From WTHC01 sp965218725 (GTDB lineage: Archaea; Thermoproteota; Nitrososphaeria; Nitrososphaerales; Nitrosopumilaceae): a stretch of 64,000 bases of DNA. Shown here in pieces: positions 27,203 through 36,166 of this stretch. The notes under the pieces were generated by a model. That model saw only the letters and a program-made list of their open reading frames with translations. It was not told the origin of the DNA and did no database searches. The stretch's first letter is position 1, and each line of letters begins with the position of its first letter. Position numbers and translations under genes: made by a program. The stretch covers positions 682,001-746,000 of the forward strand of contig CBDCLO010000002.1 in NCBI GenBank assembly GCA_965218725.1. Reading direction: 5' to 3'.

Positions 27203-27502
27203 TTAGTCTACTAAATCTGTCCAACCTTTTTCAAATACTGAATTTTTGTATAATGGAACTGGTTGCCCTACTGTGAAATCCATTGGCCTCATCCAAAAAA
27301 TTGCTTTTGTTGGACAGACTCCAATACATGCACCATCAGAAATACATCTCTCTGGATAAAAGACAAACGCTTTTCCTCTTTTCCAACCTTCTACAGGTTT
27401 TACTCTTAATACGTCAGGTCCTAAAGTTGTGCATATTTCTACACAAAGTGCGCATCCAATACACATTTGTTCACCAATATCAGGTAAAATCGCTACTGGC
27501 AT
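27203..27502 (-). CDS. Dicluster ferredoxin with CxxDxxC in one cluster
   Basis: 99 residues, soluble electron carrier. First site Cys14-x2-Cys17-x2-Cys20-x3-Cys24. Second site Cys53-x2-Asp56-x2-Cys59-x3-Cys63-Pro, where the second cysteine of the classical motif is aspartate. That pattern in Pyrococcus and Sulfolobus ferredoxins goes with a [3Fe-4S] or Asp-ligated [4Fe-4S] cluster. About 28 residues between the clusters and a C-terminal tail of about 35 residues distinguish it from minimal ferredoxins. Partner enzyme unknown. Confidence 0.93.
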   Translation of the reverse strand: MPVAILPDIGEQMCIGCALCVEICTTLGPDVLRVKPVEGWKRGKAFVFYPERCISDGACIGVCPTKAIFWMRPMDFTVGQPVPLYKNSVFEKGWTDLVD

Positions 27503-27617
27503 TACTATATCTGTGTTATCTGGTATTAATATAACTTACCCACAGAAAGTCAATTATAACGACGTTAGAATTTTTATAACGTTGTTAAGATCAGGATTTG
27601 TATACTTAAAGTATATT

Positions 27618-28142
27618 TTATAATTTTATATTAACTGTAGTCTTTGGTTTTATAATACGAGTACCAGTAATATCTAATATTATACAATCATCGTATGTAC
27701 TAGAGTCAACAATATTTGTGAATAATACTGTAGATCTTGTAATTTTTGATAACGATATAATTAACATAATATTAGTTGTAATATGCAATCCGGCGTCTGT
27801 ATTATCAAATAAATTATAAAATCCATTTAATGAATCTATTATTGTAATATATCTATTCTTAGATATTTTTGATGATATCAATTTAATAATATTGATTATA
27901 TTGTGCCTAGTAGGTTGTAACAACATTACATTTTTTTTTAATTCTATTATATTAGATGTTACGTATCCACTGTAAAGCAAATCAAAGTCTACATAGATTA
28001 CCTGTTGTTCAACTGATCTAATCATAAGATCTAAAAACTTTATCTTGGTAAAGGGATCCGTATAGTTAACATCAATATTGTTACAACCTAAATGAGTCTT
28101 TATATAACTTACATTGTATTTCATATCATTTTTATCTGGCAT
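27618..28142 (-). CDS. RecA/KaiC-fold protein lacking Walker A
   Basis: 174 residues. The strand order looks like a RecA-superfamily core: VIYVDFDLLYSGYVTSNI, a Walker-B-like YITIIDSLNGFY, IMLIISLSKITRSTVLFTNIV and a final DCIILDITGTRIIKP. The phosphate-binding loop before VIYVDFD is missing (IRSVEQQ), so ATP binding is doubtful. Divergently transcribed, 28 bases from the aminotransferase start. Possible regulatory or structural relict of a KaiC-like protein. Confidence 0.6.
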   Translation of the reverse strand: MPDKNDMKYNVSYIKTHLGCNNIDVNYTDPFTKIKFLDLMIRSVEQQVIYVDFDLLYSGYVTSNIIELKKNVMLLQPTRHNIINIIKLISSKISKNRYITIIDSLNGFYNLFDNTDAGLHITTNIMLIISLSKITRSTVLFTNIVDSSTYDDCIILDITGTRIIKPKTTVNIKL

Positions 28143-28170
28143 TGATACATTTTTTAAGAAGGAATGTAAT

Positions 28171-29307
28171 ATGGATTTCTATCAAGATTTTTCTTATATA
28201 GATAAAATATACTTGAATAATGCATCTGTCTCAATTATGCCATTAACAAGCATTAAAGCCATGAAAAATTTTCTCTTTTCATACAATGAAATGGGACCAG
28301 ACTCACTATCTTCTGAATCATTTATAGTAGAAAATTTAATCCAAACAAGAAAAATCATTTCAAAATTAATAAAATGCACTCCTGATAAAATTGTTTTAAC
28401 TCAAAGTACTACAGATGGAATAAATGTGGTATCTAATGGATTATCGTTGCCTTCAAATTCTAATATTGTGATTAGAGGAATGAACCATGAACACCACGCA
28501 AATTTTTATCCATGGATAAGATTGCGTAAAGAAACAAAAATTAGAAATTTAAAAGTTGATAAGAATGGTTTTTTTGACATCACAGAATTACGTGATAATG
28601 TAGATAAAAATACGAAATTGGTGGTACTGAGCCATGCACTTTATAACACTGGATCTATTATGCCAGTAGATGAAATAGGTGAATTACTTGAAAAAACAAA
28701 TACACCATATTTTATAGATGCTGCACAAACAGTAGGTTGTATAGGTACATTTGATGTGAATCAATGTAAATGCGATTTTATGTCTTTCAATGGCTCTAAA
28801 TGGTTATGTGGACCAATGGGAACAGGAATTTTTTATTGTAACAATTCAGATCTTCTGGAACCTACATATATAGGAGGTGAATCAGTGATGCTGTTCAAAA
28901 ATAAATTAGTATACAAAGACATGCCACATAAATTCCAAACAGCATTCAGAAACTATGTTGGTATTGCTGGATTAAATGAATCTGTATCATATATTATGAA
29001 AATCGGATTGGAGAAAATCCGCAGTAGGGTAATATATCTTGCAAATTTATTTAGAAGCGAGTTACTTAAAATTAATGGAACTAAAATATACGGACCAGAT
29101 GATCAAGAAAAAAGAACCAGTATAGTATCATTTAATATAAATAGTTATGATCCAAAAACTATAACTAGTAGACTTGAAAAACAAAAGATTATTTTAGCTG
29201 TGCGTGAGATATTCAATAAAAAAATAATAAGAGCTTCGCCTCATTTCTTTAACACTGAAAATGAAATTATGGGAGTAATACATGAGATTAAAAAAATTAT
29301 AAATTGA
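28171..29307 (+). CDS. Class V aminotransferase, cysteine-desulfurase-like
   Basis: PLP enzyme, 378 residues from ATG 28171. The longer frame from 28114 would overlap the divergent gene, and ATG 28171 is preceded by a GGA-rich spot. Seen: NNASVSIMP opening, STTDGINVV, HEHHANFYPW, FIDAAQTVG, and the PLP lysine in SFNGSKWLCGPMGTGIFY. The C-terminus has RASPHFFNTENEI. Close to isopenicillin-N-epimerase/SufS-like enzymes; a sulfur-donor or amino-acid lyase role cannot be decided. I see no Cys in the canonical catalytic loop near the end (RASPHFFN), so cysteine desulfurase activity is less likely. Confidence 0.8.
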   Translation: MDFYQDFSYIDKIYLNNASVSIMPLTSIKAMKNFLFSYNEMGPDSLSSESFIVENLIQTRKIISKLIKCTPDKIVLTQSTTDGINVVSNGLSLPSNSNIVIRGMNHEHHANFYPWIRLRKETKIRNLKVDKNGFFDITELRDNVDKNTKLVVLSHALYNTGSIMPVDEIGELLEKTNTPYFIDAAQTVGCIGTFDVNQCKCDFMSFNGSKWLCGPMGTGIFYCNNSDLLEPTYIGGESVMLFKNKLVYKDMPHKFQTAFRNYVGIAGLNESVSYIMKIGLEKIRSRVIYLANLFRSELLKINGTKIYGPDDQEKRTSIVSFNINSYDPKTITSRLEKQKIILAVREIFNKKIIRASPHFFNTENEIMGVIHEIKKIIN

Positions 29308-29316
29308 CTAATCCAT

Positions 29317-29339
29317 ATGTCTTATAACACATAAGACAT
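29317..29339. repeat. Perfect 9-base hairpin after the aminotransferase gene
   Basis: ATGTCTTAT, loop AACAC, ATAAGACAT, ten bases after the aminotransferase stop. Probably a 3'-end hairpin. No strong T-run follows. The remaining 230 bases up to 29569 hold no gene I can support. Confidence 0.5.
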
Positions 29340-29569
29340 TCTACAAAAATAACTTATTGATCTGTAAATTATAGCAAATATATTTTATCTGTATAATAAT
29401 AAACTAAACATTATTAAATATTAAAAAGTTTATTACTTGAGCCTAGTTGTAAAGATTAGCATTATTGAACATGAATAACTATTTTTAATATGATATTGTT
29501 ATATGAATAATAACATACATCAATGAATAAGCATCTTATTTTTAAATATACTAACATTTACTATAAAGT

Positions 29570-30061
29570 ATGAGCATGTTAGGTCACGCTTGGAGAAAGA
29601 TTTATGGTAAATTGACAAATAAACCAACTAATTTCTCTTGGTTAATAAATAAAGAATTGGCTGGGTGTGGACTTCCTACATCATTTAATGAAATAAATTG
29701 GATCATTGAAAACGGAATTAAATCTATAGTAACAATGACTGAAAATGATTTACCTAGATCATGGATAACCAATATAGAATACATGCACATGCCAACTGCT
29801 GATAGAAATGCTCCCACATTAGATAAAATTAATTCTGTGGTAAACTTTATCCATGAAAAAATACATAAAAAAGATGCAGTATTAGTACACTGTGATGCTG
29901 GTGTTGGAAGAACTGGAACAATATTAGCATGCTATCTTATAAAATATAAAAATTATTCTGCAAAAAATGCAATAAAAAAAATAAGAGACAAGCGTCCTGG
30001 ATCTATTCAATCAATATCGCAAGAAACAGCTGTCACAGAATACGAAAAATACATAGCATAA
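29570..30061 (+). CDS. Dual-specificity / tyrosine-type protein phosphatase
   Basis: 163 residues. Signature HCDAGVGRTG with nucleophile Cys108 and Arg114, plus a general-acid Asp candidate in MPTADRNAPTLDKIN. FSWLINKELAGCGLPTS opening is shared by archaeal members. The substrate (phosphotyrosine protein, lipid or nucleotide) is unknown. Confidence 0.92.
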   Translation: MSMLGHAWRKIYGKLTNKPTNFSWLINKELAGCGLPTSFNEINWIIENGIKSIVTMTENDLPRSWITNIEYMHMPTADRNAPTLDKINSVVNFIHEKIHKKDAVLVHCDAGVGRTGTILACYLIKYKNYSAKNAIKKIRDKRPGSIQSISQETAVTEYEKYIA

Positions 30062-30064
30062 TAA

Positions 30065-30217
30065 TCATTCTGGTATGGATTGAGTTACTATTTTACCACC
30101 TTCTATTTTTATGAACAGATATCTGTTATCTTTGAAAATTAGTGTTATTCCACCTTCTTTATCAGGATCTTCTATCTCCAATAATTCCTGACCCTTTAAC
30201 CCGTCATATTTAGTCAT
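30065..30217 (-). CDS. Conserved-looking 50-residue protein
   Basis: Too short for most gene finders. Frame ATG 30217 to TGA 30065 encodes a compact, beta-rich, acidic protein (MTKYDGLKGQELLEIEDP, ITLIFKDNRYLFIKIEGGK) with no low-complexity run and ordinary codon use. It lies tail to tail with the phosphatase (3-base gap) and 30 bases after the start of 30248-30796's neighbour region, same strand as it. Function unknown. Confidence 0.6.
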   Translation of the reverse strand: MTKYDGLKGQELLEIEDPDKEGGITLIFKDNRYLFIKIEGGKIVTQSIPE

Positions 30218-30247
30218 ACATCTATTTATTCAATACCATTTTATATC

Positions 30248-30796
30248 CTATGTGATTAACACGTAAATATCTCTAGAATGTTTTTTTATGTTTTCTGCGT
30301 CTATATAATCATGTTTCTGCCATGATACATGTATTTCAGCTACCACTTTATGGCTTCCACGTCCTAATTCTGAAGATTTTAGTGTAATATTCTCACTAAA
30401 ATCAAATAACTCATTTTTTATTTCTTCTTCACTTAATTTAATATATGATTCAAAGTTCTTTATTACCTGAACCCAGATGCGTTTTTCTACATTTGGATTT
30501 ACTAGTTTTGGATTACGTGTCCAAAAAAGTGATGCTTTTCTATATGAACTAATTGCTGGGTCCAAATATTTTCTAATGCTTCCATAAAATAATCTTATAT
30601 CATATTTAATTTTAAATAAAATATCGTTTTTATTATATGCAGTTGTCCAATTCTTTTCATTGAATTTTTCTTGTAGTAATCCATCTATAGAGAATTTTAA
30701 ATTAATTATTATATTGTCATTAATATCAAATACATCCTTATTTTTAATAAATTCTATATCTGAAATAAAATTTTTTTTCATGCTATGATTATACAA
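30248..30796 (-). CDS. Hypothetical soluble protein
   Basis: 182 residues, charged, no signal or membrane segment. A central aromatic/basic stretch (YGSIRKYLDPAISSYRKASLFWTRNPKLVNPN) and a C-terminal beta region (ELGRGSHKVVAEIHVSW) give it a domain-like look. I do not recognise the family. Divergent from rpo11 with 35 bases between, and followed by the 50-residue gene. Confidence 0.7.
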   Translation of the reverse strand: MYNHSMKKNFISDIEFIKNKDVFDINDNIIINLKFSIDGLLQEKFNEKNWTTAYNKNDILFKIKYDIRLFYGSIRKYLDPAISSYRKASLFWTRNPKLVNPNVEKRIWVQVIKNFESYIKLSEEEIKNELFDFSENITLKSSELGRGSHKVVAEIHVSWQKHDYIDAENIKKHSRDIYVLIT

Positions 30797-30830
30797 TGAT
30801 TTATATCAGTAATAAATCATTTTTTAATTA

Positions 30831-31112
30831 ATGAATCTCAGTGTAATGAATTCATCAAAAGACCAAATTTATTTATCAATAAAAAAATTTGATATTGGAG
30901 TTTTATATATTGTACAATATGAATTACTTAAAAATACTGATTTTGTTGGTGTAATCATTAAACATCCATTAACAAATGAATGCTGGATGAGTGTAAGATC
31001 ATCTAAAAGTAGTCCCACAAAAAAAATCATCTCGGCTACAAATTATGCAATTGGTGCACTTGATAAAATAAAAAATACATTTGATTATGAAATTGAGGCA
31101 AAATCTAAATGA
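30831..31112 (+). CDS. rpo11: RNA polymerase subunit Rpo11 (L)
   Basis: Small alpha-like assembly subunit that pairs with Rpo3. 93 residues. DIGVLYIVQYELLKNTDFVGVIIKHPLTNECWMSV shows the conserved dimerisation helix and the HPL motif, then SPTKKIISATNYAIGALDKI. More diverged than usual (DIGVL in place of the common DHTL-type opening). Overlaps tfs by four bases (ATGA). Confidence 0.85.
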   Translation: MNLSVMNSSKDQIYLSIKKFDIGVLYIVQYELLKNTDFVGVIIKHPLTNECWMSVRSSKSSPTKKIISATNYAIGALDKIKNTFDYEIEAKSK

Positions 31113-31411
31113 GGTTTTGTCCAGAATGTGATGTAAGATTAAAAAAAGTTGATTCTATATTAAAATGCTTGAAGTGTGGTTATATAGAAAATAAATTTAA
31201 TGCAGTGAAGAAAACAACAAAACAAAACTCTGAATTTAATATAGTAGAAAATGATGAAATAATGTCCAAACCTACAATTAGTATTCAATGTGAGAAATGT
31301 GATAACTCTAAAGCTGTTTGGTGGATGATACAAACACGAAGTGCTGATGAACCTACAACACAGTTTTATCGTTGTACTAAGTGTAGTCATACCTGGCGTA
31401 ATTATGCATAA
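31109..31411 (+). CDS. tfs: Transcription elongation factor TFS (TFIIS-like)
   Basis: Stimulates RNA cleavage by backtracked polymerase. 100 residues. N-terminal zinc ribbon FCPECDVRL/LKCLKCGY and C-terminal ribbon CEKCDNSKAVWWMIQTRSADEPTTQFYRCTKCSHTW with the acidic Asp-Glu pair (RSADEP) that enters the active site. Sits in a transcription/replication operon rpo11-tfs-pcn. Confidence 0.96.
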   Translation: MRFCPECDVRLKKVDSILKCLKCGYIENKFNAVKKTTKQNSEFNIVENDEIMSKPTISIQCEKCDNSKAVWWMIQTRSADEPTTQFYRCTKCSHTWRNYA

Positions 31412-31440
31412 CTTAAATAATTTAAGGTATTGTATGTGAA

Positions 31441-32187
31441 TTGACATTTTTGGCTAAAACTAATAGCTCAGATAATCTAAAAGCAATAATATCAGCAATA
31501 TCCACATTAGTAGAAGAAGCGACATTTGTAGCTAATACAGACGGAATTACATTTAGAGGAATGGATCCATCACATGTAGCATTGATAGATATATCGTGGC
31601 CTAATTCTGCTTTTGAAAAATATGAATGTGATGGGGATATAAAATTTGGTGTGCGTATCGATGAACTTTCAAAACTAATAAAACGTGCTAACAAAAAGGA
31701 TTGCATAGAAATACGTATCTCTAATGATAATATGCTACTTATAAAAATAGGAAAAATAAAAGAATACAAAATAAGACTAATAGAGAGCTCAGCAGTGGAT
31801 ACCCCACTGCCAAAAATATCATATGATGCTAAAATTGAATTAACATCTGCCGCATTTGATAAGATATTGGGTGATGTACAAGTTGTATCAGACTATCTGA
31901 CACTAAAATCATCTTCTCCAAAAGTAGAATTTTCTGGTAAAGGGGATTCTGGTGAAGTATTAATAAACATTGAAAAACAAATGGATGAAGTTATTGATAT
32001 AAGATCAACAGATACTGTTGTGGGCACTTATAGTTTAGAATACCTCAATCCAGTAGTTAAGGCCGTAGGAAATACAGCGGACTCTATAACTTGTGAATAT
32101 TCTACTGCAAAACCATTACGAATGGAATTCAGGATAACCAATATTGGTAGAATACATTTTTACCTAGCCCCACGAGTAGAAAATTAA
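31441..32187 (+). CDS. pcn: DNA polymerase sliding clamp (PCNA)
   Basis: Homotrimeric clamp for replication and repair. 248 residues from TTG. FRGMDPSHVALIDISWP, RIDELSKLIKRA, LSSAAFDKILGDVQVVSDYL-type centre, and C-terminal LRMEFRITNIGRIHFYLAPRVEN are the standard PCNA blocks. Downstream of tfs by 29 bases. Confidence 0.96.
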   Translation: MTFLAKTNSSDNLKAIISAISTLVEEATFVANTDGITFRGMDPSHVALIDISWPNSAFEKYECDGDIKFGVRIDELSKLIKRANKKDCIEIRISNDNMLLIKIGKIKEYKIRLIESSAVDTPLPKISYDAKIELTSAAFDKILGDVQVVSDYLTLKSSSPKVEFSGKGDSGEVLINIEKQMDEVIDIRSTDTVVGTYSLEYLNPVVKAVGNTADSITCEYSTAKPLRMEFRITNIGRIHFYLAPRVEN

Positions 32188-32218
32188 GTAAAAATCTTAT
32201 GTCGGATGTTTTTCTAGC

Positions 32219-33613
32219 TTGAAACTCGTAGTAAAATTTGATGGTAATTCTATTTCTACTTCGAATAACATACAAACCATATCAGAGTATCTATTACATA
32301 TATCAAAAGAAAATCAAATAGCTGTTATTTGTTCAGCTATAAATGATACTACAGATAATTTAATACATGTTGCAGAATTCATAAAATCCAGAAACAAAAA
32401 AAAAACAAATCAAATAATTACAAAGATAGTAAAAAAACACAAACAAATTGCAATTGAATCAATTAAAAAAAAATCAATTCTAAAAAAATCAATAAAAAAA
32501 TTGGATATTGATCTTAGTGAACTTGAGAAACTCTCAAGTGGGTTATTTACAATTGGAGAAGTAACTCCGCGTTCGCTTGATTATTTGATCTCATTTGGCG
32601 AGAGATTATCAATAAATATCATTTCATCAGTACTAAATAATTTAGGATGTTTATCTGAGTCGCTTACTGGCAAAGATGTAGGAATTACGACAGATTCTAA
32701 TTTCGGTGAATCTAAACTTCTTGTTGACACTACAAAACTTTATGTGTCTAAAACAATAAATTCTTTATTTGCTAAAAAAATAACTCCAATAATAGGTGGA
32801 TTTGTAGGTGCTGATCAATATGGAAATATAACTACATTTGGAAGAGGAGGCTCAGATTATACTGCAACCATAATTGCATCTTGTATAGACGCAGATGAAA
32901 TATGGTTTATGGGTAGTGTAGATGGATTAATGACAGCAGATCATGCAATAGTAAAAAGATCAAAAGTAATTAAAGAAATTTCCTATGCAGAAGCAGTTGA
33001 AATGGCTATTTTTGGAGTAAAACATATTCATCCACGTACATTTGAACCACTATTTACAAAAAAAATACCTATGAGAATAAGAAACGCTTTTAATATAAAA
33101 AATAATGGAACGTATGTTACATCACATTTAACTAATAATAAAAACCCAATAAAATGTGTTAGTGTTATAAAGCATAATGGATTGATAGATGTGCGTGGAG
33201 GTAACATGGTTGGAATTCCAGGTACTGCAGCAAAAATATTTTTAACTTTAGCAAATGTAAATGTAAATGTAATGATGATTTCTCAAAATCCTTCCGAGTC
33301 TAGTATATCAATTGTTGTAAAAAAATCAGATCTTGACAAAGCTGTTAATTCACTAGAAATCAATTTACTAGGTAAGATGGTTAAAAATATAGATGTTACA
33401 ACAAATGTTGCAACAGTTGCATTAATAGGTTCTGGTATGAGAGGCACTATAGGTATTGCTTCAAGAGTTTTTAGCATAATATCAAAAAAAAATGTTAATG
33501 TAGTAATGATTGCACAGGGATCCTCAGAATTAAACCTATCATTTATAGTCAAAGACTCTGATTGTGATTCTATTGTTCAGGCTTTACATGATGGGTTTAA
33601 CCTATCAAAATAA
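32219..33613 (+). CDS. lysC: Aspartate kinase with two ACT domains
   Basis: First step to threonine, methionine and lysine. 464 residues from TTG. Opening LVVKFDGNSIST keeps the catalytic lysine but differs from the usual KFGGTS (Gly to Asp, Thr to Asn). ITTFGRGGSDYTATIIA, VDGLMTADHAIV and EAVEMAIFGVKHIHPRTFEP are intact. Two ACT repeats (about 320-390 and 400-460, each with NVNVMMI/NVNVVMI) give feedback control. Homoserine kinase at 11929 belongs to the same pathway. Confidence 0.94.
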   Translation: MKLVVKFDGNSISTSNNIQTISEYLLHISKENQIAVICSAINDTTDNLIHVAEFIKSRNKKKTNQIITKIVKKHKQIAIESIKKKSILKKSIKKLDIDLSELEKLSSGLFTIGEVTPRSLDYLISFGERLSINIISSVLNNLGCLSESLTGKDVGITTDSNFGESKLLVDTTKLYVSKTINSLFAKKITPIIGGFVGADQYGNITTFGRGGSDYTATIIASCIDADEIWFMGSVDGLMTADHAIVKRSKVIKEISYAEAVEMAIFGVKHIHPRTFEPLFTKKIPMRIRNAFNIKNNGTYVTSHLTNNKNPIKCVSVIKHNGLIDVRGGNMVGIPGTAAKIFLTLANVNVNVMMISQNPSESSISIVVKKSDLDKAVNSLEINLLGKMVKNIDVTTNVATVALIGSGMRGTIGIASRVFSIISKKNVNVVMIAQGSSELNLSFIVKDSDCDSIVQALHDGFNLSK

Positions 33614-33677
33614 ACTAAAATAATGATTGTATAAATCATACTAAAAAAATAAATGGAACAAATACTGATTCCATGTA

Positions 33678-34448
33678 TTGAAAGGAAAGTTATATGTTGT
33701 AGGTGTAGGACCAGGTAATAACAGCCACATGACATTCTACGCAAAAAAAGCAATTAGTGAAAGTGATACAATAGTAGGGTATGATACATACGTTAATTTA
33801 GTAAATGATCTACTTGGCAATAAAGCAGTTTATAGATATGCAATGACGCAGGAAGTTGAACGAGCACATCGCTGTATAGATCTAGCTAAAAAAGGAAAAA
33901 TAGTTTCACTAGTTTCTAGTGGTGATCCTGGAATATACGGAATGGCTGGATTAATTTATGAAATATTAGCTGAGTCTAACTGGGATCCAGAAAAAGATTT
34001 GAGAGTGGAAGTAATTCCTGGAGTTTCAGCATTAAACTCATGCTCTTCTTTAATTGGTTCACCACTAATGACAGATTTTGCAGTATTGAGTATGAGTGAC
34101 CTTCTTGTACCATGGGAAATAATAACAAAAAGAGTAGAAGCCGCTGCAAAAGGAGACTTTGTTATAGTGATATACAATCCGTCTAGTAAAAAACGTATAC
34201 ATCAACTTAAAGATACAAGGGATATACTATTAAAATATAGACTGCCTACCACTCCTGTAGCAATTGTAAAAGGAGCATACCGCGAATCTGAAAAAATAGT
34301 AATTACTAACTTAAAAGATCTACAGAATCACTCTGACAAATTGGGCATGATTAGCACTGTAATCGTAGGCAATTCTAATACGTATAATTATAAAAATATA
34401 CTAATAAATCCACGTGGTTATAAATCAAAATATAATTTGCAAAAATAA
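33678..34448 (+). CDS. cbiH: Precorrin-3B C17-methyltransferase (CbiH/CobJ type)
   Basis: 256 residues from TTG. GKLYVVGVGPGNNSHMTFYAKKAI, SDTIVGYDTYVNLV, VSLVSSGDPGIYGMAGLIYE and EVIPGVSALNSCSSLIGSPLMTDFAVLSMSDLLVPWE are diagnostic of the C17 ring-contraction enzyme. It is separate from cbiTLF at 25-27 kb. CbiG, CbiD, CbiC and CbiE are not visible in the window. Confidence 0.94.
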   Translation: MKGKLYVVGVGPGNNSHMTFYAKKAISESDTIVGYDTYVNLVNDLLGNKAVYRYAMTQEVERAHRCIDLAKKGKIVSLVSSGDPGIYGMAGLIYEILAESNWDPEKDLRVEVIPGVSALNSCSSLIGSPLMTDFAVLSMSDLLVPWEIITKRVEAAAKGDFVIVIYNPSSKKRIHQLKDTRDILLKYRLPTTPVAIVKGAYRESEKIVITNLKDLQNHSDKLGMISTVIVGNSNTYNYKNILINPRGYKSKYNLQK

Positions 34449-34452
34449 AAAA

Positions 34453-35502
34453 TTAATGTGAATTATTGTTTGATTTTCCATCTGTAATTTCAAAAATATT
34501 GTTGTATGGAGATAGCTTATTCCTGATGGGTTTTATTATTTTTATAAGATATCTTGATACTGTATTTTTTAAGTCAATAGGGTGTACCTTTTTATTTATA
34601 AAATCTGATTCTAACTGAGTATAGTTATAGTATATTTTATCACCACCAAATTTCTCTTGTCGCTCTATTTTTATTTCTTTAAATTCATGGTAAATTATAC
34701 TACGCGCTATTTCTAATAATGGGTTATCACATTTATTACCAATTTCACACCACGACTTTTCAATTTTTTTTTTAATTACGTCGTCAGTATCATGCATAAA
34801 TATCCCTGATTCAAGATTAGACTTACTCATTTTATTTATGGTATTTGATTCATACGATCCTAACAAACTTGGTAAAAGTCTATGGTGTATAGCTATAGGT
34901 ACCTTCCATTTTAACTTTGGAAATACTTCCCTAACTACCATATGTATTTTACGTTGATCCATACCAGAATGTGCAATATCTATATCCAATGAATGCATAT
35001 CAGTAGCCTGCATAGAAGGATAAAGTAACTTAGCTAGATCTATTTTATCTTTTTCAGTTCTGCCCATAATTGTTAAAGTTCTAATTGTACGTGGTAATGA
35101 CATATTTTTTGCTACTTTAATTAAATCACTCCAATACCCATTCTGTATATTATAAAGATCTGATCCTGATAATACCTCTGCACCTGGACAAACTACATTA
35201 AATGCATTAGTATAGTACCTTGAAATTTGTTTTATGTCATCGAGACTATCAATCTTATCATTAATTAATGCGTGCCAATCAGCTAAAAATACCTTACATT
35301 TTATACCAACATTTAAAAAATCATTAATTTTAAAACCTATTATTATCAAACTTCCTAGATGCAAGCGACCTGACACTTCTAACCCTATATAGTGTTTTGG
35401 TTGCGTGTTTGTTTCTAGAAGTACTGACAACTCATCATCAGTTACTATTTCTTCTGTTGGAGGTCTTTTAATTATGTCTATTTTTTTTCTAACATCCAAC
35501 AC
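34453..35502 (-). CDS. tyrS: Tyrosyl-tRNA synthetase
   Basis: 349 residues, the compact archaeal class Ic form. HIGH-type motif SGRLHLGS, a tyrosine-binding region (YYTNAFNVV, LYPSMQATDMHSLDIDIAHSGMDQRKIHM) and the KMSKS loop in NKMSKSNLESGIF. Convergent with cbiH, four bases between the stops. Confidence 0.95.
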   Translation of the reverse strand: MLDVRKKIDIIKRPPTEEIVTDDELSVLLETNTQPKHYIGLEVSGRLHLGSLIIIGFKINDFLNVGIKCKVFLADWHALINDKIDSLDDIKQISRYYTNAFNVVCPGAEVLSGSDLYNIQNGYWSDLIKVAKNMSLPRTIRTLTIMGRTEKDKIDLAKLLYPSMQATDMHSLDIDIAHSGMDQRKIHMVVREVFPKLKWKVPIAIHHRLLPSLLGSYESNTINKMSKSNLESGIFMHDTDDVIKKKIEKSWCEIGNKCDNPLLEIARSIIYHEFKEIKIERQEKFGGDKIYYNYTQLESDFINKKVHPIDLKNTVSRYLIKIIKPIRNKLSPYNNIFEITDGKSNNNSH

Positions 35503-35537
35503 ATCATGTTTTAATTATTTACCTATAAATTTACGTA

Positions 35538-36089
35538 TTATATACATTTTCTAGATCTTGTACTTAAGTAAAATGCATGAGAGCTTATTAAGAATGCAGC
35601 TAAAAACATTTTTGTTGCAAAAATTAAGTTCCACGGCCTATTAGCATCCGGATATGCGATAGTTAAAGAATCTATATCTGGTATTTCATTATTTATTATT
35701 CCTGCAGTTATATGAGAACTTAATAATGCAAAATTGTATAGTACCTCATAAATACTTATTATTGAAAAACCTAGCAACATGAGTTGTAATAATGACATTT
35801 TCCATGAATCTATTCTAACTGTATGTTTCCAACCTATCCTTGAAACACAATACCATCCTATTATACAAGAAAAAAATAACCATGTAGTGAGCTTAGCAAA
35901 ATTTTTAAATGGAATTTCAGTTTTTACTAGAATTTCACCTACCACATAAGTATCTTTTTCTTGCCATTCTATTAACATGTGACATATCCCATAAACCATA
36001 ATTGATGTCATTATAAATGACGATAGGTAAAATATATACAAAAATATTTTATAGCCAGAACTAGTCTTTTGTAAATTATATGTTTTCAA
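35538..36089 (-). CDS. Integral membrane protein, four helices, unknown
   Basis: 183 residues with hydrophobic segments at about 15-38, 65-85, 97-120 and 155-172. Between helices 1 and 2 lies a polar loop (EWQEKDTYVVGEILVKTEIPFKNF); between 3 and 4, HITAGIINNEIPDIDSLTIAYPDANRPWN, probably extracellular. No cofactor motif is obvious. Follows tyrS's start by 35 bases, same strand. Confidence 0.7.
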   Translation of the reverse strand: MKTYNLQKTSSGYKIFLYIFYLSSFIMTSIMVYGICHMLIEWQEKDTYVVGEILVKTEIPFKNFAKLTTWLFFSCIIGWYCVSRIGWKHTVRIDSWKMSLLQLMLLGFSIISIYEVLYNFALLSSHITAGIINNEIPDIDSLTIAYPDANRPWNLIFATKMFLAAFLISSHAFYLSTRSRKCI

Positions 36090-36166
36090 TACTGCAATTT
36101 TTTAATTTGATATATAAAAACTGATTGAAATACAACCAATTTTACATACACAATACAAAACTATAC

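Noticed and set aside
28114..28170. Extended N-terminus for the class V aminotransferase
   Set aside because: It would overlap the divergent RecA-like gene start; the family opening begins just after ATG 28171.
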